The notes: generated by a model not told the origin, from the sequence alone. Shown: positions 33,037-43,645, counted from the stretch's first letter. The stretch is 64,000 bases of DNA from an uncultured Mycoplasma sp. (GCA_947039505.1 CAMQYZ010000001.1:1-64000); one strand, 5' to 3'. Program-made: numbers and translations.

Positions 33037-34746
33037 ATGAAAAAATTAAACGGAATAAGTGCATCTCAAGGAATAGCAATAGGTAAGGTTTTTGAGTTAA
33101 AACACATTGAAGTTAATATTGTTAAAAAAACATCAGAACCTACAGGAGAAATTTCAAATTTAGAATTAGCAATCAATGACTCAATAAAAGAAATTGAGAA
33201 AATTAAAAGTATTGCATTAACAAACTTAGGTGAAGAAGAAGCTTCAGTATTTGATGCTCACATACAAGTTGCTTCAGATCCATCAATTAAAGATGAAGTA
33301 ATTGCTTTAATAAATGCAGAAAAATGTGATGCAGCATTTGCTATGAATGCTATCTCACAAAATTATATAAGCATGTTTGAAAATATGGACGACGTTTATA
33401 TGAAAGAAAGAGCTGCAGATATTAAGGATGTTTCTAGAAGAATTATTTATAACATTTTAGGAATCAAAACACAAGATTTAACTTTAATTGATGAAGAAGT
33501 GATTATTGTTGCTTTTGATTTAACTCCTTCAGAAACTTCACAACTTAATAAAAAATTTGTTAAGGGATTTGCAACAGATATTGGTGGAAGAACTTCTCAC
33601 TCAGCAATTATGGCTAGAAGTTTGGAGATTCCAGCTGTTTTGGGGTTAAAAACAATTACTCAAGAAATCAAAGATGGTGATGTTATTGCAATAGATGGTG
33701 ACTCAGGAGAAGTATTTATTAATCCTGATCCAGAATTACTAAAAGAACTTTCTGCAAAACAAGCCAAAATTGAAGAAGCAAAAGAAAAACTAAAGAAATA
33801 TATAGATAAGCAATCTTTAACTAAAGATGGAAAGCACCTTGAATTAGCAGGAAATATCGGTTCTCCAGCAGATCTTGAAGGTGTCATTGAAAATGGTGGT
33901 GATGCAGTTGGACTTTTCAGAAGTGAATTTTTATATATGGATAGTCAAGATTGACCAACTGAAGAGGAACAATATGCTTCATATTCAAAAGTTATTAAAA
34001 ATATGAATGGTAAAAAAGTAATTATTAGAACTCTTGATATTGGTGGAGATAAAACTTTAAAATATTTTGATTTTCCAGAAGAAGCTAACCCATTTTTAGG
34101 TTATAGAGCAATTAGATTGTGTTTGGATAAACAAGATATTTTCATCACACAATTAAGAGCACTAATTAGAGCATCAGAATTTGGTAAATTAGGAATAATG
34201 TTCCCAATGATTGCGACTGTTGATGAATTTAGACAAGCAAGAGAAATTTATGACAAAGTATATAAAGATGTATTAAAAGAAAACCCTAAAATTTCCAAAG
34301 AAATTGAAGTAGGAATGATGGTTGAAATACCATCAGCTGCTGTTCATACAGAAGTATTTTGTAAATATGCAGACTTTGTTTCTATTGGAACAAATGATTT
34401 AATGCAATACTCAATGGCATCAGATAGAATGAATGAAAATGTAGCCTATTTATACCAACCTTTAAATCCATCAATTCTAAAATTAATTAAAATGACAATT
34501 GAAGGAGCACAAAAAGCTGGGAAATGAGCTGGAATGTGTGGAGAAATGGCCGGAGATATGAATGCTATTCCTTTGTTAGTTGGAATGGGTCTTGATGAAT
34601 TCTCTATGTCAGCATCAACAATCTTACAAGCTCGTGAATTTATTAGTAGAATTGATAGTAAAGAAGCTAAAAAAATGGTTGATGAAGCCTTGCTTGCTGA
34701 TAATGAAGAACAAGTAAAAATAATTTTGAAAAAATATAAATTTTAA
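33037..34746 (+). CDS. ptsI: PTS enzyme I (phosphoenolpyruvate-protein phosphotransferase)
   Basis: This 569-aa protein has the normal enzyme I length. ATG 33037 follows AAGGAG. The N-terminal HPr-binding domain leads to [13 protein letters not shown] with the phosphorylated His188. The C-terminal PEP-binding barrel shows [29 protein letters not shown] and GMCGEMAGD with the catalytic Cys501. It takes phosphate from PEP and gives it to HPr (ptsH, 21207-21470). Two TGA-Trp codons lie inside. It is transcribed away from the BspA array and followed by a tRNA gene. In many Firmicutes ptsH and ptsI are adjacent; here they are split. Confidence 0.97.
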
Positions 34747-34768
34747 TATATAATTTATATTAGTTATT

Positions 34769-34842
34769 GCGAGTGTAGTTTAATGGCAGAACTTCAGCCT
34801 TCCAAGCTGACTACGAGGGTTCGACTCCCTTCACTCGCTCCA
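34769..34842 (+). tRNA. tRNA-Gly (anticodon TCC)
   Basis: A 74-nt cloverleaf with acceptor GCGAGTG/CACTCGC, anticodon loop CTTCCAA (TCC), T-loop GGTTCGACTCC and an encoded CCA. It lies 22 bp after ptsI and is followed by a terminator. Confidence 0.95.
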
Positions 34843-34873
34843 AATCATTCTTATTTTAAGATTGACCAATAAT

Positions 34874-34907
34874 AAAAATAATTACATTAACTTGTAATTA
34901 TTTTTTT
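34874..34907 (+). terminator. Rho-independent terminator after tRNA-Gly
   Basis: A 13-bp stem (34874-34886 with 34893-34905) around a 6-nt loop, rich in A/T with a T tail, follows the tRNA by ~30 bp. Confidence 0.75.
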
Positions 34908-34987
34908 GCTTTTTTAAAGAAAAACGAAGTTTTTAACTAAATTAATTTATTTTTCTAAAATTATGATCTTTTAAAACATATAAGTTT

Positions 34988-37021
34988 ATGGAAATTAAAT
35001 TACAAAAAGATGCTCTAGATTGTGGAGTAGTAGTGATTCAATCATTACATAAATATTATTACAACAATTGAATACCACTAAATAAATTAAAGGAAAACGC
35101 AAATTATGGATTGACAGGCATTAGTGTACTTGAATTATCTAATATAGGCGATGATTATGGTCTTCGATTAGAAAGTTTTGAAGGTGAGTTTAATTCATTA
35201 AAAAATTTGAATATTGAAGAACCAATTATTTCTATAATTAAGCAAAATGATATTTATCATTATGTGATTATCACCAAAATTAAAGGAAATAGGATTTATT
35301 ATTATGATCCAATATTTGGCAAAGTCACACAAACATTATCCAGCTTTGAAAAAATATTTCAAAATATCATTATTCTTGTCACTAAAACATCATATCAACT
35401 AGATTATCAAAAAGAAAAAGAAAAACTTTTATATAGCAATATCAGAATCACTATTCTAATAATAATATTAAGTCTTATCTCTTTATCACTATCTTTTGTA
35501 TCAACATTTTATTTAAAGATTATTCTTGACAAAGTTATTCCCAGTGCCATGTGATATGGCTTAAATTATATAACATTATCTTTTGTATTTATTGCCCTCA
35601 TGAAAATTAGTGCCACTTGTTTCAAATCTCTAATGATTAAGAAAATTGAAAATAAAATTAGTCATCATTATTTTAATTTATATTTCAATAAACTATATTT
35701 TTGCAATATTTATCAATTAGAAAAAATAACTAAAACAGACCACCTTAGAAGATTAGGAACAATTCAAAATATTGCCTCATTTAAAGCTAATTTTATTTTT
35801 ACAATATCTAGTGAAATTATAGCTTTTTTATTTGCAACAGCAGTTCTTGTCTGAATATCACCAAAAGTTTTTGCAGTAATTGCAATAGTTTCTTTTTTAA
35901 TCACCTTAATTTCTTTTACTTTTCAAAAAAATATTAATCTTAAACATCAAAATGTTTTAAAAAACAATTTGGATTTTTCCACCAAAACTATTGATTTAAT
36001 TTATTCACAATTAGAAATGAAACAAGTTAATTTAAAAAATATTGTTCAAAAAAACTTAGATCAATCATTAAAAAATAGTTTTGAAACTAATTTTAAAATG
36101 TTTAATTTGAATGTTTTTCATAAAACTTTAATTGAATCAGTCAAAATTTTAATTCCTTTCATCATTATCTATATTTCAACCTTAGAAATATTTGGTTCAC
36201 AATTAAGTATTGGTAGTATGATTTTATTTATTTCCATCTTTACTTTTTTCATTAATCCATTAGATAGTTTTTTATCATTAATTTTAAGCGTGCCTATTAT
36301 CAAACAAGATATTCATTTACTCAATTTTGTCTTAAATTTTGAAGAAGAAAAAACAAATGCAGGTTTAGAAAATAATGATATCAAAAAATTAACTTTTAAA
36401 AATTTGTCTTTTGAATATGAAAGAAAACAACCATTATTTAAAATTCATGAATTAAACATTGAAAACAACATACAACTTATTGGAGAAAATGGTTGTGGTA
36501 AATCAACATTTATGAAAATAGTTGCCACTTATTTAAATTGCCAAGGAAATTATAAAATTAATGGAATTGATTTAAGCTCATATAATGTTGATAGCATTAG
36601 AAAAAATACCTACTATGGATCAAACAAAACCTTTTTACCCAATGTTACCATTTTGCAATATATCACCAATAACGAAAAGAAAAATATTGAAAAATTACAC
36701 ACAAACATTAATAAATATCATTTACAAAATATCTTTGATGAATTTGGCATAAAGCTTGAAAATCAAATTATTAATAACGGGAATAATTTTTCATCAGGAC
36801 AAAAACAATTAATCGTTTTATTGCCCTTATTAATAAATGATTATCAATTAATTTTGCTGGATGAAGTATTTGATAATATTGATTACACAAATTTCAATAA
36901 ACTAAAAAATATAATCATAAATATTCATAAAGAAAAAATGTTTATCGAAATTTCACACAATAATAAATATTTATTTCATGAAGGAGAAATTAATTTTGAG
37001 AAATTTAACACACATAAATAA
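34988..37021 (+). CDS. Peptidase-C39 ABC exporter (bacteriocin/double-Gly peptide type, 677 aa)
   Basis: The N-terminal domain is a C39 cysteine protease: LQKDALDCGVVVIQ with Cys12, YHYVII with the His, and YYYDPIFGK with the Asp. Such domains cut leader peptides after a double Gly. A six-helix membrane domain spans residues ~150-440. The ATPase has Walker A GENGCGKST (from 499), signature SSGQKQ, Walker B LILLDEVFDN and H-loop ISHNN. ATG 34988 to TAA 37019-37021, with several TGA-Trp. A small membrane protein overlaps its end. The exported peptide is not visible nearby. A self-contained export unit for a peptide or small bacteriocin is inferred. Confidence 0.88.
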
Positions 37022-37385
37022 CAAGTTTATTAATTACATCATAATTTTATTAATAGCATGTTGTGGTATTCTATTTTTAATTTCACAAATAAAAATAGAA
37101 AAAAATATTAGTGGTTTAATGAGTGTAGATGAAGAAAAAGATATTACCTTAATCATTAATTCTGCAGATGCTTTCTTTATCAAAGATCAAAATAATATTA
37201 ATTTTATTCTTAACAATAAATTATATATTATTAATGATATATCGCTAATACCTTTGCCTAATAATAAATTTTCCATCAATATCAACGATAAAAATTTAGA
37301 AACTGTTTTACAACAAAATACACTTTTAAAAATAAATATTAATTTAGGATTTCAAAAATTATATGAGTTATTATTTAAAGATTAA
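36996..37385 (+). CDS. Small membrane accessory protein of the C39 exporter (129 aa)
   Basis: I start at TTG 36996 because AAGGAG (36981-36986) lies nine bases upstream; an in-frame ATG at 36978 overlaps that site. The gene overlaps the exporter by 26 bp, which implies translational coupling. One transmembrane helix (INYIIILLIACCGILFLISQI) is followed by an ~85-residue outer domain rich in Ile/Asn. The position and layout resemble a shortened HlyD/bacteriocin-secretion accessory protein, but I cannot assign the family. It ends in TAA 37383-37385. Confidence 0.7.
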   Translation: MRNLTHINNKFINYIIILLIACCGILFLISQIKIEKNISGLMSVDEEKDITLIINSADAFFIKDQNNINFILNNKLYIINDISLIPLPNNKFSININDKNLETVLQQNTLLKININLGFQKLYELLFKD

Positions 37386-37408
37386 CATTATTGTTTATAA
37401 TTAAAAAA

Positions 37409-37864
37409 ATGAAACACTTATTAAATATTGAAATCAATAATGACTATAAATTTAAATACTCAAAAGAATTTAAAAAAATTGTGAAATACTTTTGTAAGGA
37501 ATTTAATATTAAAGAAAAAATTTCCATCGATCTTTTAATCACTAACAACACAGAAATTCAAGAAATTAATAGAGAATATAGAAATATTGATAAAAATACT
37601 GACATTTTATCTTTTCCATTTGACAATTTTATAGATTCTAAAATAATGAAAATAAGACCTATGGGAGAAATCATTATGTCATATGAAAAATTAATTTCTC
37701 AAGCAAAAGAATTTGGACATTCTGAATTAAGAGAATTTTGTTATATGTTTTCTCACGGTTTAGTTCACTTGAATGGTATGGACCACAAAAAAAATAAAGA
37801 AGAAGAAATTGAATTTAATCTTCATGTTGATAATATAATTAACTTAATGGAAATAAATAGGTAA
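37409..37864 (+). CDS. ybeY: Endoribonuclease YbeY (rRNA maturation factor, 151 aa)
   Basis: ATG 37409 is preferred over an upstream in-frame TTG at 37391. The metal-binding signature HGLVHLNGMDH (H116, H120, H126) matches the HxxxHxxxxxH motif of YbeY, and TDILSFPFD and MGEIIMS are family hallmarks. The single-strand endoribonuclease takes part in 16S rRNA 3' processing and ribosome quality control. It begins the ybeY-cdd-era operon, with cdd six bases downstream, a widely conserved order in low-GC bacteria. Confidence 0.93.
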   Translation: MKHLLNIEINNDYKFKYSKEFKKIVKYFCKEFNIKEKISIDLLITNNTEIQEINREYRNIDKNTDILSFPFDNFIDSKIMKIRPMGEIIMSYEKLISQAKEFGHSELREFCYMFSHGLVHLNGMDHKKNKEEEIEFNLHVDNIINLMEINR

Positions 37865-37869
37865 TCAAA

Positions 37870-38268
37870 ATGATAAAAAAATTAAAAGAAATAGCAAATA
37901 AATCATACTCGCCATATTCTAGCTTTAAAGTTGCAGCAATTTTAGAAGAAAAAAATGGCAAAATTCATTGTGGAACTAATATTGAAAATATGGCTTTCCC
38001 TTCTTCTATGTGTGCTGAAAGAGTGGCTATTGGAGTTGCTCGAATAAATGAAGCGAATTTTAGCGAAGTTGTTAATGTCCACATATTTAGTCCTAATGCA
38101 GATTTTTTTCTATCTCCTTGCGGAAGTTGTAGACAAGTCTTAACTGAACACTTAAATTTAAAAACCAAGGTATATATGTATTCTCAAGATGGTCAACACA
38201 ACATAATGACATTAGGAGAATTAGTTCCTGAAGCAATTCTTCCCCAAAGTTTGGAAGGTGGCAAATAA
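37870..38268 (+). CDS. cdd: Cytidine deaminase
   Basis: A 132-aa homotetrameric-type cytidine deaminase. Zinc ligands Cys48 (MCAERVAI, with catalytic Glu50), Cys84 and Cys87 (SPCGSCRQ) are all present, and YSSFKVAA and NIENMAFP match the substrate pocket. It converts cytidine or deoxycytidine to uridine or deoxyuridine in pyrimidine salvage, important for organisms without de novo synthesis. ATG 37870 follows ybeY by 5 bp. Its stop TAA (38266-38268) shares a base with the era start. Confidence 0.96.
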   Translation: MIKKLKEIANKSYSPYSSFKVAAILEEKNGKIHCGTNIENMAFPSSMCAERVAIGVARINEANFSEVVNVHIFSPNADFFLSPCGSCRQVLTEHLNLKTKVYMYSQDGQHNIMTLGELVPEAILPQSLEGGK

Positions 38269-39137
38269 TGAAGGTTTGTTTTATAGCAATTATTGGAAGA
38301 CCTAATGTTGGTAAAAGTAGTTTAATGAATACCATTTTAGATTATGATTTATCAATCATATCTCCTAAACCACAAACAACTAGAGATCAAATCCTAGGAA
38401 TTTATAATGATGGTGAATATCAATTTATTTTTACAGATACTCCAGGTATCCATAAATCAGAATCACAATTTGGTGAAGTTTTAAATGAAAAATCTTATCA
38501 AAGTATGAAAGACATTGATTTGGTTTTATTCTTACAACCAGCTGATGATGAAATATCTGTTGGTGATAATTTTGTGATTGACAAAATTAAAAATCAAAAA
38601 AACAAGTTAGCAATCATTACCAAAATAGACAAAATATCTGATCCTAGTGTTATTGAAGAAAAAGTTGTCTTTTTCAAAGAAAAAAACTTTGATGCAGTTT
38701 TAGGAACATCAATCACAATTCCACAATCAGTAGATGCTTTAATTGATGAAATTAAAAAATACTCATATGAATCAGCACCTTTTTATGAAATGGATGATAT
38801 TACAGATAAATCATCTGCATTTTTAGCCAAAGAAACAATCAGAGAAGCTGCCATTAATTTATTAAAAGAAGAGTTGCCTCATGCAATTGTTATTGAAATT
38901 AACGAATATAAAGAATCAGATGATGAAGATGAAATCTCAGCAACAATTTATGTTCAAAAGGAATCACAAAAAGGAATTTTAATAGGAGCTAACGGCAGTA
39001 TGATTAAAGCTATAGGAACTAATGCAAGAATTAATTTATCCAAAAAATTTGATAAAAATATTAAACTATGAACTAAGGTTAAAGTCCAAAAAAATTGAAC
39101 TAATGATCCTAAACAAATCAAAAAATTTGGTTATTAA
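38268..39137 (+). CDS. era: GTPase Era (289 aa)
   Basis: ATG 38268 overlaps the cdd stop by one base (TAATG). The N-terminal GTPase has GRPNVGKSS (10-18), DTPGIH and TKIDK; the C-terminal KH domain has the GXXG-type GANGSMIKAIGTNAR. Era binds the 3' end of 16S rRNA and helps 30S assembly, fitting its operon partner ybeY. Three TGA-Trp codons near the end are needed to reach TAA 39135-39137. The end overlaps the convergent DUF2779 gene by 4 bp. Confidence 0.96.
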
Positions 39138-40903
39138 ATTATTTTCTCTTTTAATATTTTTTTAGCAAAATGATAAACCATCAACATAGCTTTAACATCG
39201 TTTTCACAATATTTTTCAAGGTCTTTGACTACTTCTAATCATTCAGTATCACCAATACCATTCAAACGCCTATCAATGGCTTTACTCATTGCCATCAAAC
39301 CGTTTTGCACAGCTAATTCTGAATATGGTTCAATCATAACTTCTAAATCTAAGTCACTTTTAGTAATGTATTTTTCAATTTTCTTAATACTTGAAAAACC
39401 ATATAACTCTCATAAAAAGATTGGCGGTAATGCTCCTTTAAGTGATGATAACTTAAATAAGTCAAGTAGGTCAATTGTTTTGGCAATAATACTTTGAATT
39501 TTTTGGTAATAACTATCTCAATTCACAGATGCATCAATGCTATTCTGCATTAACTGATGTTTATAAAAAATATCGGCCATTGATTGCAACTTAGAATTTT
39601 CATAAGATTTGTTATACACCACATAAGCATCTGCTTCTTCTACATATATCGAATCTATAATTTTGAAAAAATCAGTATATGAAATTTCTTTAGGATCAAT
39701 AACTACATTGTTAATGTCACTAATTTTATCTTCAATAGTTTTAATAACAGAAACTTGAAAAATTAATTGTTGATAAGGAAGAGTAAAAGCCATTAAGGGA
39801 TAAGGTAATGAAAAACCTTCAAAATCATATCAAACTACATTTTTGCCGTCCAAAGAATTAATTATTTTTTCTAGAAATTCATAATCTATTTGATTTTGAT
39901 GATTCTTCATATAGTTAGTTGTTTTATTGCTTTTATAAAAATCTTCAAGAAAGGTAGTATCTCCTTCTGATTCTAATATTTTCTTTTTGTTCATCAACGT
40001 TCCACTTAAAGGCAACATATGCGGGAAATCTTCTTGCGCTATTTCATTAAAAAATTTATTAGTTCCTCATAGCGTATTATCTTGATTGCTAACAACCTTT
40101 CTTGGAACACCTTGAGCACCCTTGATTCTATTAAGATAAAAATCAATACCAAATAACGGCAATTGCTCTTTTTTACTATTTTTTCCTAAATTAAGAATTA
40201 ATCTAGAGACTATTTTTTGGAAAATTGTCTCAACCATTTTTTCTTCAGTACCAAGAGCTGCTTCTTTTAATGCGGGAATTGTTTTACTTTTAGCTTTGGG
40301 TTTTGAATTAGTAGTATTTGCATAAAGGGTTTCTTCAAAGGTTATAGTATCACCTTCTTGAAAATCTTTAATCTCAATTGTAAGAATAGAAATATCTAAG
40401 ATTTTGTAGTTATTTTTAAAAATAACTTCATAATCAAAAAAAGCTCTAATGTAATCAACTCTTTTAGTTGAAGTATTAAAGTTTAAATTAGATATTTTTG
40501 CTTCTACTTTGTTATATAAGGTTGGTTTACTAACTGCACCATTGTATTCAAAAACAGGATATAAAATAGCATCAATGTTTGGATCATTCATAGCTTCTTT
40601 GGTTTTTTGGATTCCAATTTTATAATCTTTTTCTTTTATTATAAATAAACGAAGATTTTCATTAGCGCATTTTTTTTCGATTCAATCATGAAAACTATTT
40701 TGCACAATATTGAAACCAGTTTTGTGAACTTCAACATAATTTACTTCATTTTCATCATTTTCATCAAAGTCTAATGATCAAAAATTGTCTTCCTTATCAT
40801 CTTCAATAATTTTTTTTCCTTGAAAATCATTTCAAACAAAATATGGTTGGCAAGTTAAGTATTTTTGTAAATGCTTTCAAGTAATTTTATCTTCTTTATT
40901 CAT
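39134..40903 (-). CDS. DUF2779-domain protein (589 aa)
   Basis: The minus frame runs from ATG 40903 to TAA 39134-39136 with many TGA-Trp codons. The central and C-terminal part shows VVWYDFEGFSLPYPLMAF, YVVYNKSYENSKLQ, SYYQKIQSIIAKTIDLLD and YCENDVKAMLMVYHF. These acidic blocks (D.E, N..YE, D...D and C-terminal YC..D) are the layout of DUF2779, predicted to be a DEDD/RNase H-like 3'-5' exonuclease. The N-terminal half reads DAILYPVFEYNG and resembles a PD-(D/E)XK-like nuclease region. It overlaps the upstream YqaJ-like gene by 8 bp. It is common in Mycoplasma, and the function is untested. Confidence 0.72.
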
Positions 40904-41729
40904 AATCTAACTTTAACTTACCTTCCAAAGATCATTTATCTAATAGTGTTTTGTATTCTGTGACATTTCTACATCTTAAGTATTCAATTAAATCAGCATC
41001 TTTAACGACGTCATATTGTGGCGATATTCCTGATGTTGTGTATTCTTTATATCAACTCTTAATGGTGGTAATATCATCCATAATTTGTGCTTTATTTATT
41101 TTGTATTTATAATTCTTAATTTGTCTTTGATTAATTGGGAAAGATTTTGCATCTGCATAATCAGTTTCTTTTAAAAAAGTTGCTACAATTCAAAAATCTT
41201 CTACACCCATTAAATATGAATAAAGTTGTGCTTGCTTTAAATAAGCGATTGGCACGCCATATTTATTTCAATTATCATAATTTTTTTCACCAGTGGTTTT
41301 AATTTCAATAATTATTTTTTTATCTTCAATAAATCCATCAGGTAATCCGCCAATTACATCATCTTTATCTGCAAAGTAATCAAAATTATATTCCACAGGA
41401 TCATATGTTTGGACCTTTAGATTCAATTTTTTTTCAATTGCATCCACAACCATTGGTTCAATATCAATTCCGGCATCTACATATTTACGATCTAAAATAG
41501 GAAGACCTATTCAGGCCATTCTTGCAAAAGCTGCAAATTGAGATTTAAAATCATCTGTTTCTAGGACATCTCCAACTGATGATCCACCTATTTTTTTAAA
41601 ACCGAATTTATTTCATAATTTTTTAGCCAAAAGCTTTTGGTGGAAACCAGGTTCTAGAACCACATTTTTATTTATTTCATCTAATTTATAATCTACACCA
41701 TTGTAAAAATGTCTTTTGCTTAATTTCAT
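40896..41729 (-). CDS. YqaJ/PD-(D/E)XK-type nuclease of the mycoplasma MAGa7180-like family (277 aa)
   Basis: The frame runs from ATG 41729 to TAA 40896-40898. The core GGSSVGDVLE, ARMAWIGLPILDRKYVDAG, DVIGGLPDGFIEDKKIIIEIKTT and KYGVPIAYLKQAQLYSYLMG contains the PD...ExK nuclease signature (D of LPDG, E-I-K of IEIKTT) and the following QAQ.Y motif of YqaJ/RecB/Cas4-like exonucleases. I infer a DNA exonuclease. It is translationally coupled to the DUF2779 gene by an 8-bp overlap, suggesting a two-protein nuclease complex for recombination or DNA uptake/degradation. Confidence 0.72.
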
Positions 41730-41887
41730 ATTTTTAATTATATACTATTTAAAGTGACAAAATAGTGCCATATTGTTTGAAATTAATTAAAAATAACCTT
41801 TATTTTAAAATATTAAAAAAAAGTAAAATAAATATTAAACGAAGAAGAATGTTTAGTATATAATTAATTATGCACAATTAACAACGT

Positions 41888-41962
41888 GCCGATTTAGCTC
41901 AGTGGTAGAGCAGCTGGCTGTTAACCAGTTGGTCACAGGTTCAAATCCTGTAATCGGCGCCA
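41888..41962 (+). tRNA. tRNA-Asn (anticodon GTT)
   Basis: Acceptor GCCGATT/AATCGGC, anticodon loop TGTTAAC (GTT), T-arm GGTTCAAATCC and encoded CCA. First of six clustered tRNAs. Confidence 0.95.
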
Positions 41963-41967
41963 GTTTT

Positions 41968-42043
41968 GGCCTATTGGTGAAGCGGTTAACACACATGGTT
42001 TTCATCCATGGATTCACGGGTTCGAGCCCCGTATAGGTCACCA
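41968..42043 (+). tRNA. tRNA-Glu (anticodon TTC)
   Basis: Acceptor GGCCTAT/ATAGGTC, anticodon loop TTTTCAT (TTC), T-arm GGTTCGAGCC and encoded CCA. Confidence 0.95.
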
Positions 42044-42047
42044 AAAT

Positions 42048-42123
42048 GGAAGATTAGCTCAGTTGGGAGAGCACCGCCCTTACAAGGCGGGGGTCATGGG
42101 TTCGAGCCCCCTATCTTCTACCA
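42048..42123 (+). tRNA. tRNA-Val (anticodon TAC)
   Basis: Acceptor GGAAGAT/ATCTTCT, anticodon loop CTTACAA (TAC), T-arm GGTTCGAGCC and encoded CCA. Confidence 0.95.
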
Positions 42124-42127
42124 TTAT

Positions 42128-42203
<76 letters not shown>

Positions 42204-42208
42204 TTAAT

Positions 42209-42284
42209 GCGCCCTTAGCTCAGCTGGTAGAGCAAATGGCTTTTAACCATTGGGTCAGAGGTTCAAATCCTCTAGGGCGTACCA
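42209..42284 (+). tRNA. tRNA-Lys (anticodon TTT)
   Basis: Acceptor GCGCCCT/AGGGCGT, anticodon loop CTTTTAA (TTT), T-arm GGTTCAAATCC and encoded CCA. Confidence 0.95.
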
Positions 42285-42322
42285 ATATGTCAATAAAGAC
42301 TCCTATTATATTTAGATGTAAT

Positions 42323-42407
42323 GCGCGAGTGGTGGAATTGGCAGACACGCTAGATTTAGGCTCTAGTGCCTCACGGTGTGAGGGTTCGAGTCCCTCTTCG
42401 CGCACCA
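42323..42407 (+). tRNA. tRNA-Leu (anticodon TAG)
   Basis: An 85-nt class II tRNA with a long variable arm (GCCTCACGGTGTGAGG region), anticodon loop TTTAGGC (TAG), acceptor GCGCGAG/TTCGCGC and encoded CCA. Confidence 0.95.
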
Positions 42408-42444
42408 ATTCATTTTATATGACCAAGATATATAAATATAAAAC

Positions 42445-42467
42445 AAAAAGCTGAATTAGCTTTTTTA
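42445..42467 (+). terminator. Terminator of the tRNA cluster
   Basis: An 8-bp stem AAAAAGCT/AGCTTTTT with a 5-nt loop and a T tract ends the tRNA operon. Confidence 0.75.
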
Positions 42468-42511
42468 TTATATTTTTTTAGACTTAGCTTTTTTATTATA
42501 TTTTTTTAGAC
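42456..42511. repeat. Direct tandem repeat, two 28-bp units
   Basis: Two identical 28-bp units (42456-42483 and 42484-42511), starting TTAGCTTTTTTATTA and ending TTTAGAC, duplicate the 3' arm and T tract of the tRNA terminator. This looks like a recent slippage duplication. Confidence 0.9.
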
Positions 42512-42523
42512 ATTAAATTGCAT

Positions 42524-42555
42524 AAAAAAATCTTATAATATAAATACTTATAAGA
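42524..42555 (-). terminator. Terminator of ldh
   Basis: On the minus strand an 8-bp stem TCTTATAA/TTATAAGA (42531-42538, 42548-42555 on the plus strand) is followed by seven T. It lies ~25 bp beyond the ldh stop codon. Confidence 0.7.
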
Positions 42556-42579
42556 AAATTTTGAATTTAAATTATTTAA

Positions 42580-43527
42580 TTACTTAATTACTTCATTAGC
42601 TTTTTTAACAACTTCAGTAAGTAATTGACATGATTTATCAAATTGTGCTTGTTCTGCTGGAGAAAGACAAACTTCAATAATTTCTTCCACACCTTTTGAT
42701 CCAATAATTGCAGGAACTCCAGTATAAATACCTTTATTTTTGTATTCACCCTCTAAATAAGCACCTACAGTTAAAACTCTTTTTGAATCAATCAAAATAT
42801 TTTCACATATATTTGCTAATGCTGAACCAATTCCGTAAAATGTAGCACCTTTTCTATCAATAATTTCATAAGCTTTTCTATAAACTGTTTCATGGAATTT
42901 TGTATAGTTTGCAGGATTAATTTTACCTTCTTTTTCACATGTTGTTAATGGTTTTCCATTAATTGAAGCTGATGAAAATACTGACACTGATGAATCTCCA
43001 TGTTCTCCAAGAACATAAGCTTGAATTGATTGTGGAGCAACATTTAATTCTTTTGACAAAATTCTTACAAATCTTGCAGTATCTAGCGATGTTCCAGAAC
43101 CAACAACTCTATTTTTTTCAAATCCTGTTACTGTTTGGTAAACTGATGTTAGAACATCAACTGGGTTTGAAGCAATAACTGTTATTCCTTTAAATCCTGA
43201 TTTTTTAATTTCAGTTGCAATAGTTTTCATAATTTTAGCATTACCTTCAACCATATCAATACGTGTTTCACCAGGTAGTTGTGGTCTTCCAGCTGTAATA
43301 ACAACAATGTTTGCATCTTTACAGTCACTATATTTAGCATGAAAAATATTAAATGGGTGTGGTGAAGTTGCGATTGCATCTTCCATATCCAAAACATTTC
43401 CTTCTGCTACTTTATCATTTACATCAATAATTCCGTACTCTTGAGCAATTCCTCTATTTATTGCAGAATAAAGAAATGAGTTTCCTACAGCTCCTGATCC
43501 TACTAAAATAATTTTTTTAACTTTCAT
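42580..43527 (-). CDS. ldh: L-lactate dehydrogenase (315 aa)
   Basis: I start at ATG 43527 because AAAAGGAT lies just upstream, between it and an earlier in-frame ATG at 43542. The Rossmann motif VGSGAVGNSF, VITAGRPQLPGETR with the mobile-loop Arg, VASNPVDVLT, GSGTSLDTARF and GEHGDSSV with catalytic His176 identify NAD-dependent L-lactate dehydrogenase. It turns pyruvate to lactate and regenerates NAD+ in sugar fermentation. It is monocistronic, ends at its own terminator, and runs toward the tRNA cluster. Confidence 0.97.
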   Translation of the reverse strand: MKVKKIILVGSGAVGNSFLYSAINRGIAQEYGIIDVNDKVAEGNVLDMEDAIATSPHPFNIFHAKYSDCKDANIVVITAGRPQLPGETRIDMVEGNAKIMKTIATEIKKSGFKGITVIASNPVDVLTSVYQTVTGFEKNRVVGSGTSLDTARFVRILSKELNVAPQSIQAYVLGEHGDSSVSVFSSASINGKPLTTCEKEGKINPANYTKFHETVYRKAYEIIDRKGATFYGIGSALANICENILIDSKRVLTVGAYLEGEYKNKGIYTGVPAIIGSKGVEEIIEVCLSPAEQAQFDKSCQLLTEVVKKANEVIK

Positions 43528-43593
43528 ATATATCCTTTTCATAATTAATAATTTTATTAAAATAATTATATAACTAATTGATTGATAATAATT

Positions 43594-43622
43594 AAAAAAA
43601 ACACCTAAAAGAAAGTGTTTTT
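43594..43622 (-). terminator. Terminator of the 73-aa membrane protein gene
   Basis: A stem AAAACAC/GTGTTTT (43598-43604, 43615-43621), with T tracts on the minus strand, lies 25-50 bp after the minus-strand stop at 43646. Confidence 0.65.
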
Positions 43623-43645
43623 AAATATTTTACTTAAATTTAAAA

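Noticed and set aside
39225-39497. Plus-strand 90-aa frame after era
   Set aside because: Antisense shadow of the DUF2779 gene, whose minus-strand frame has clear family motifs.
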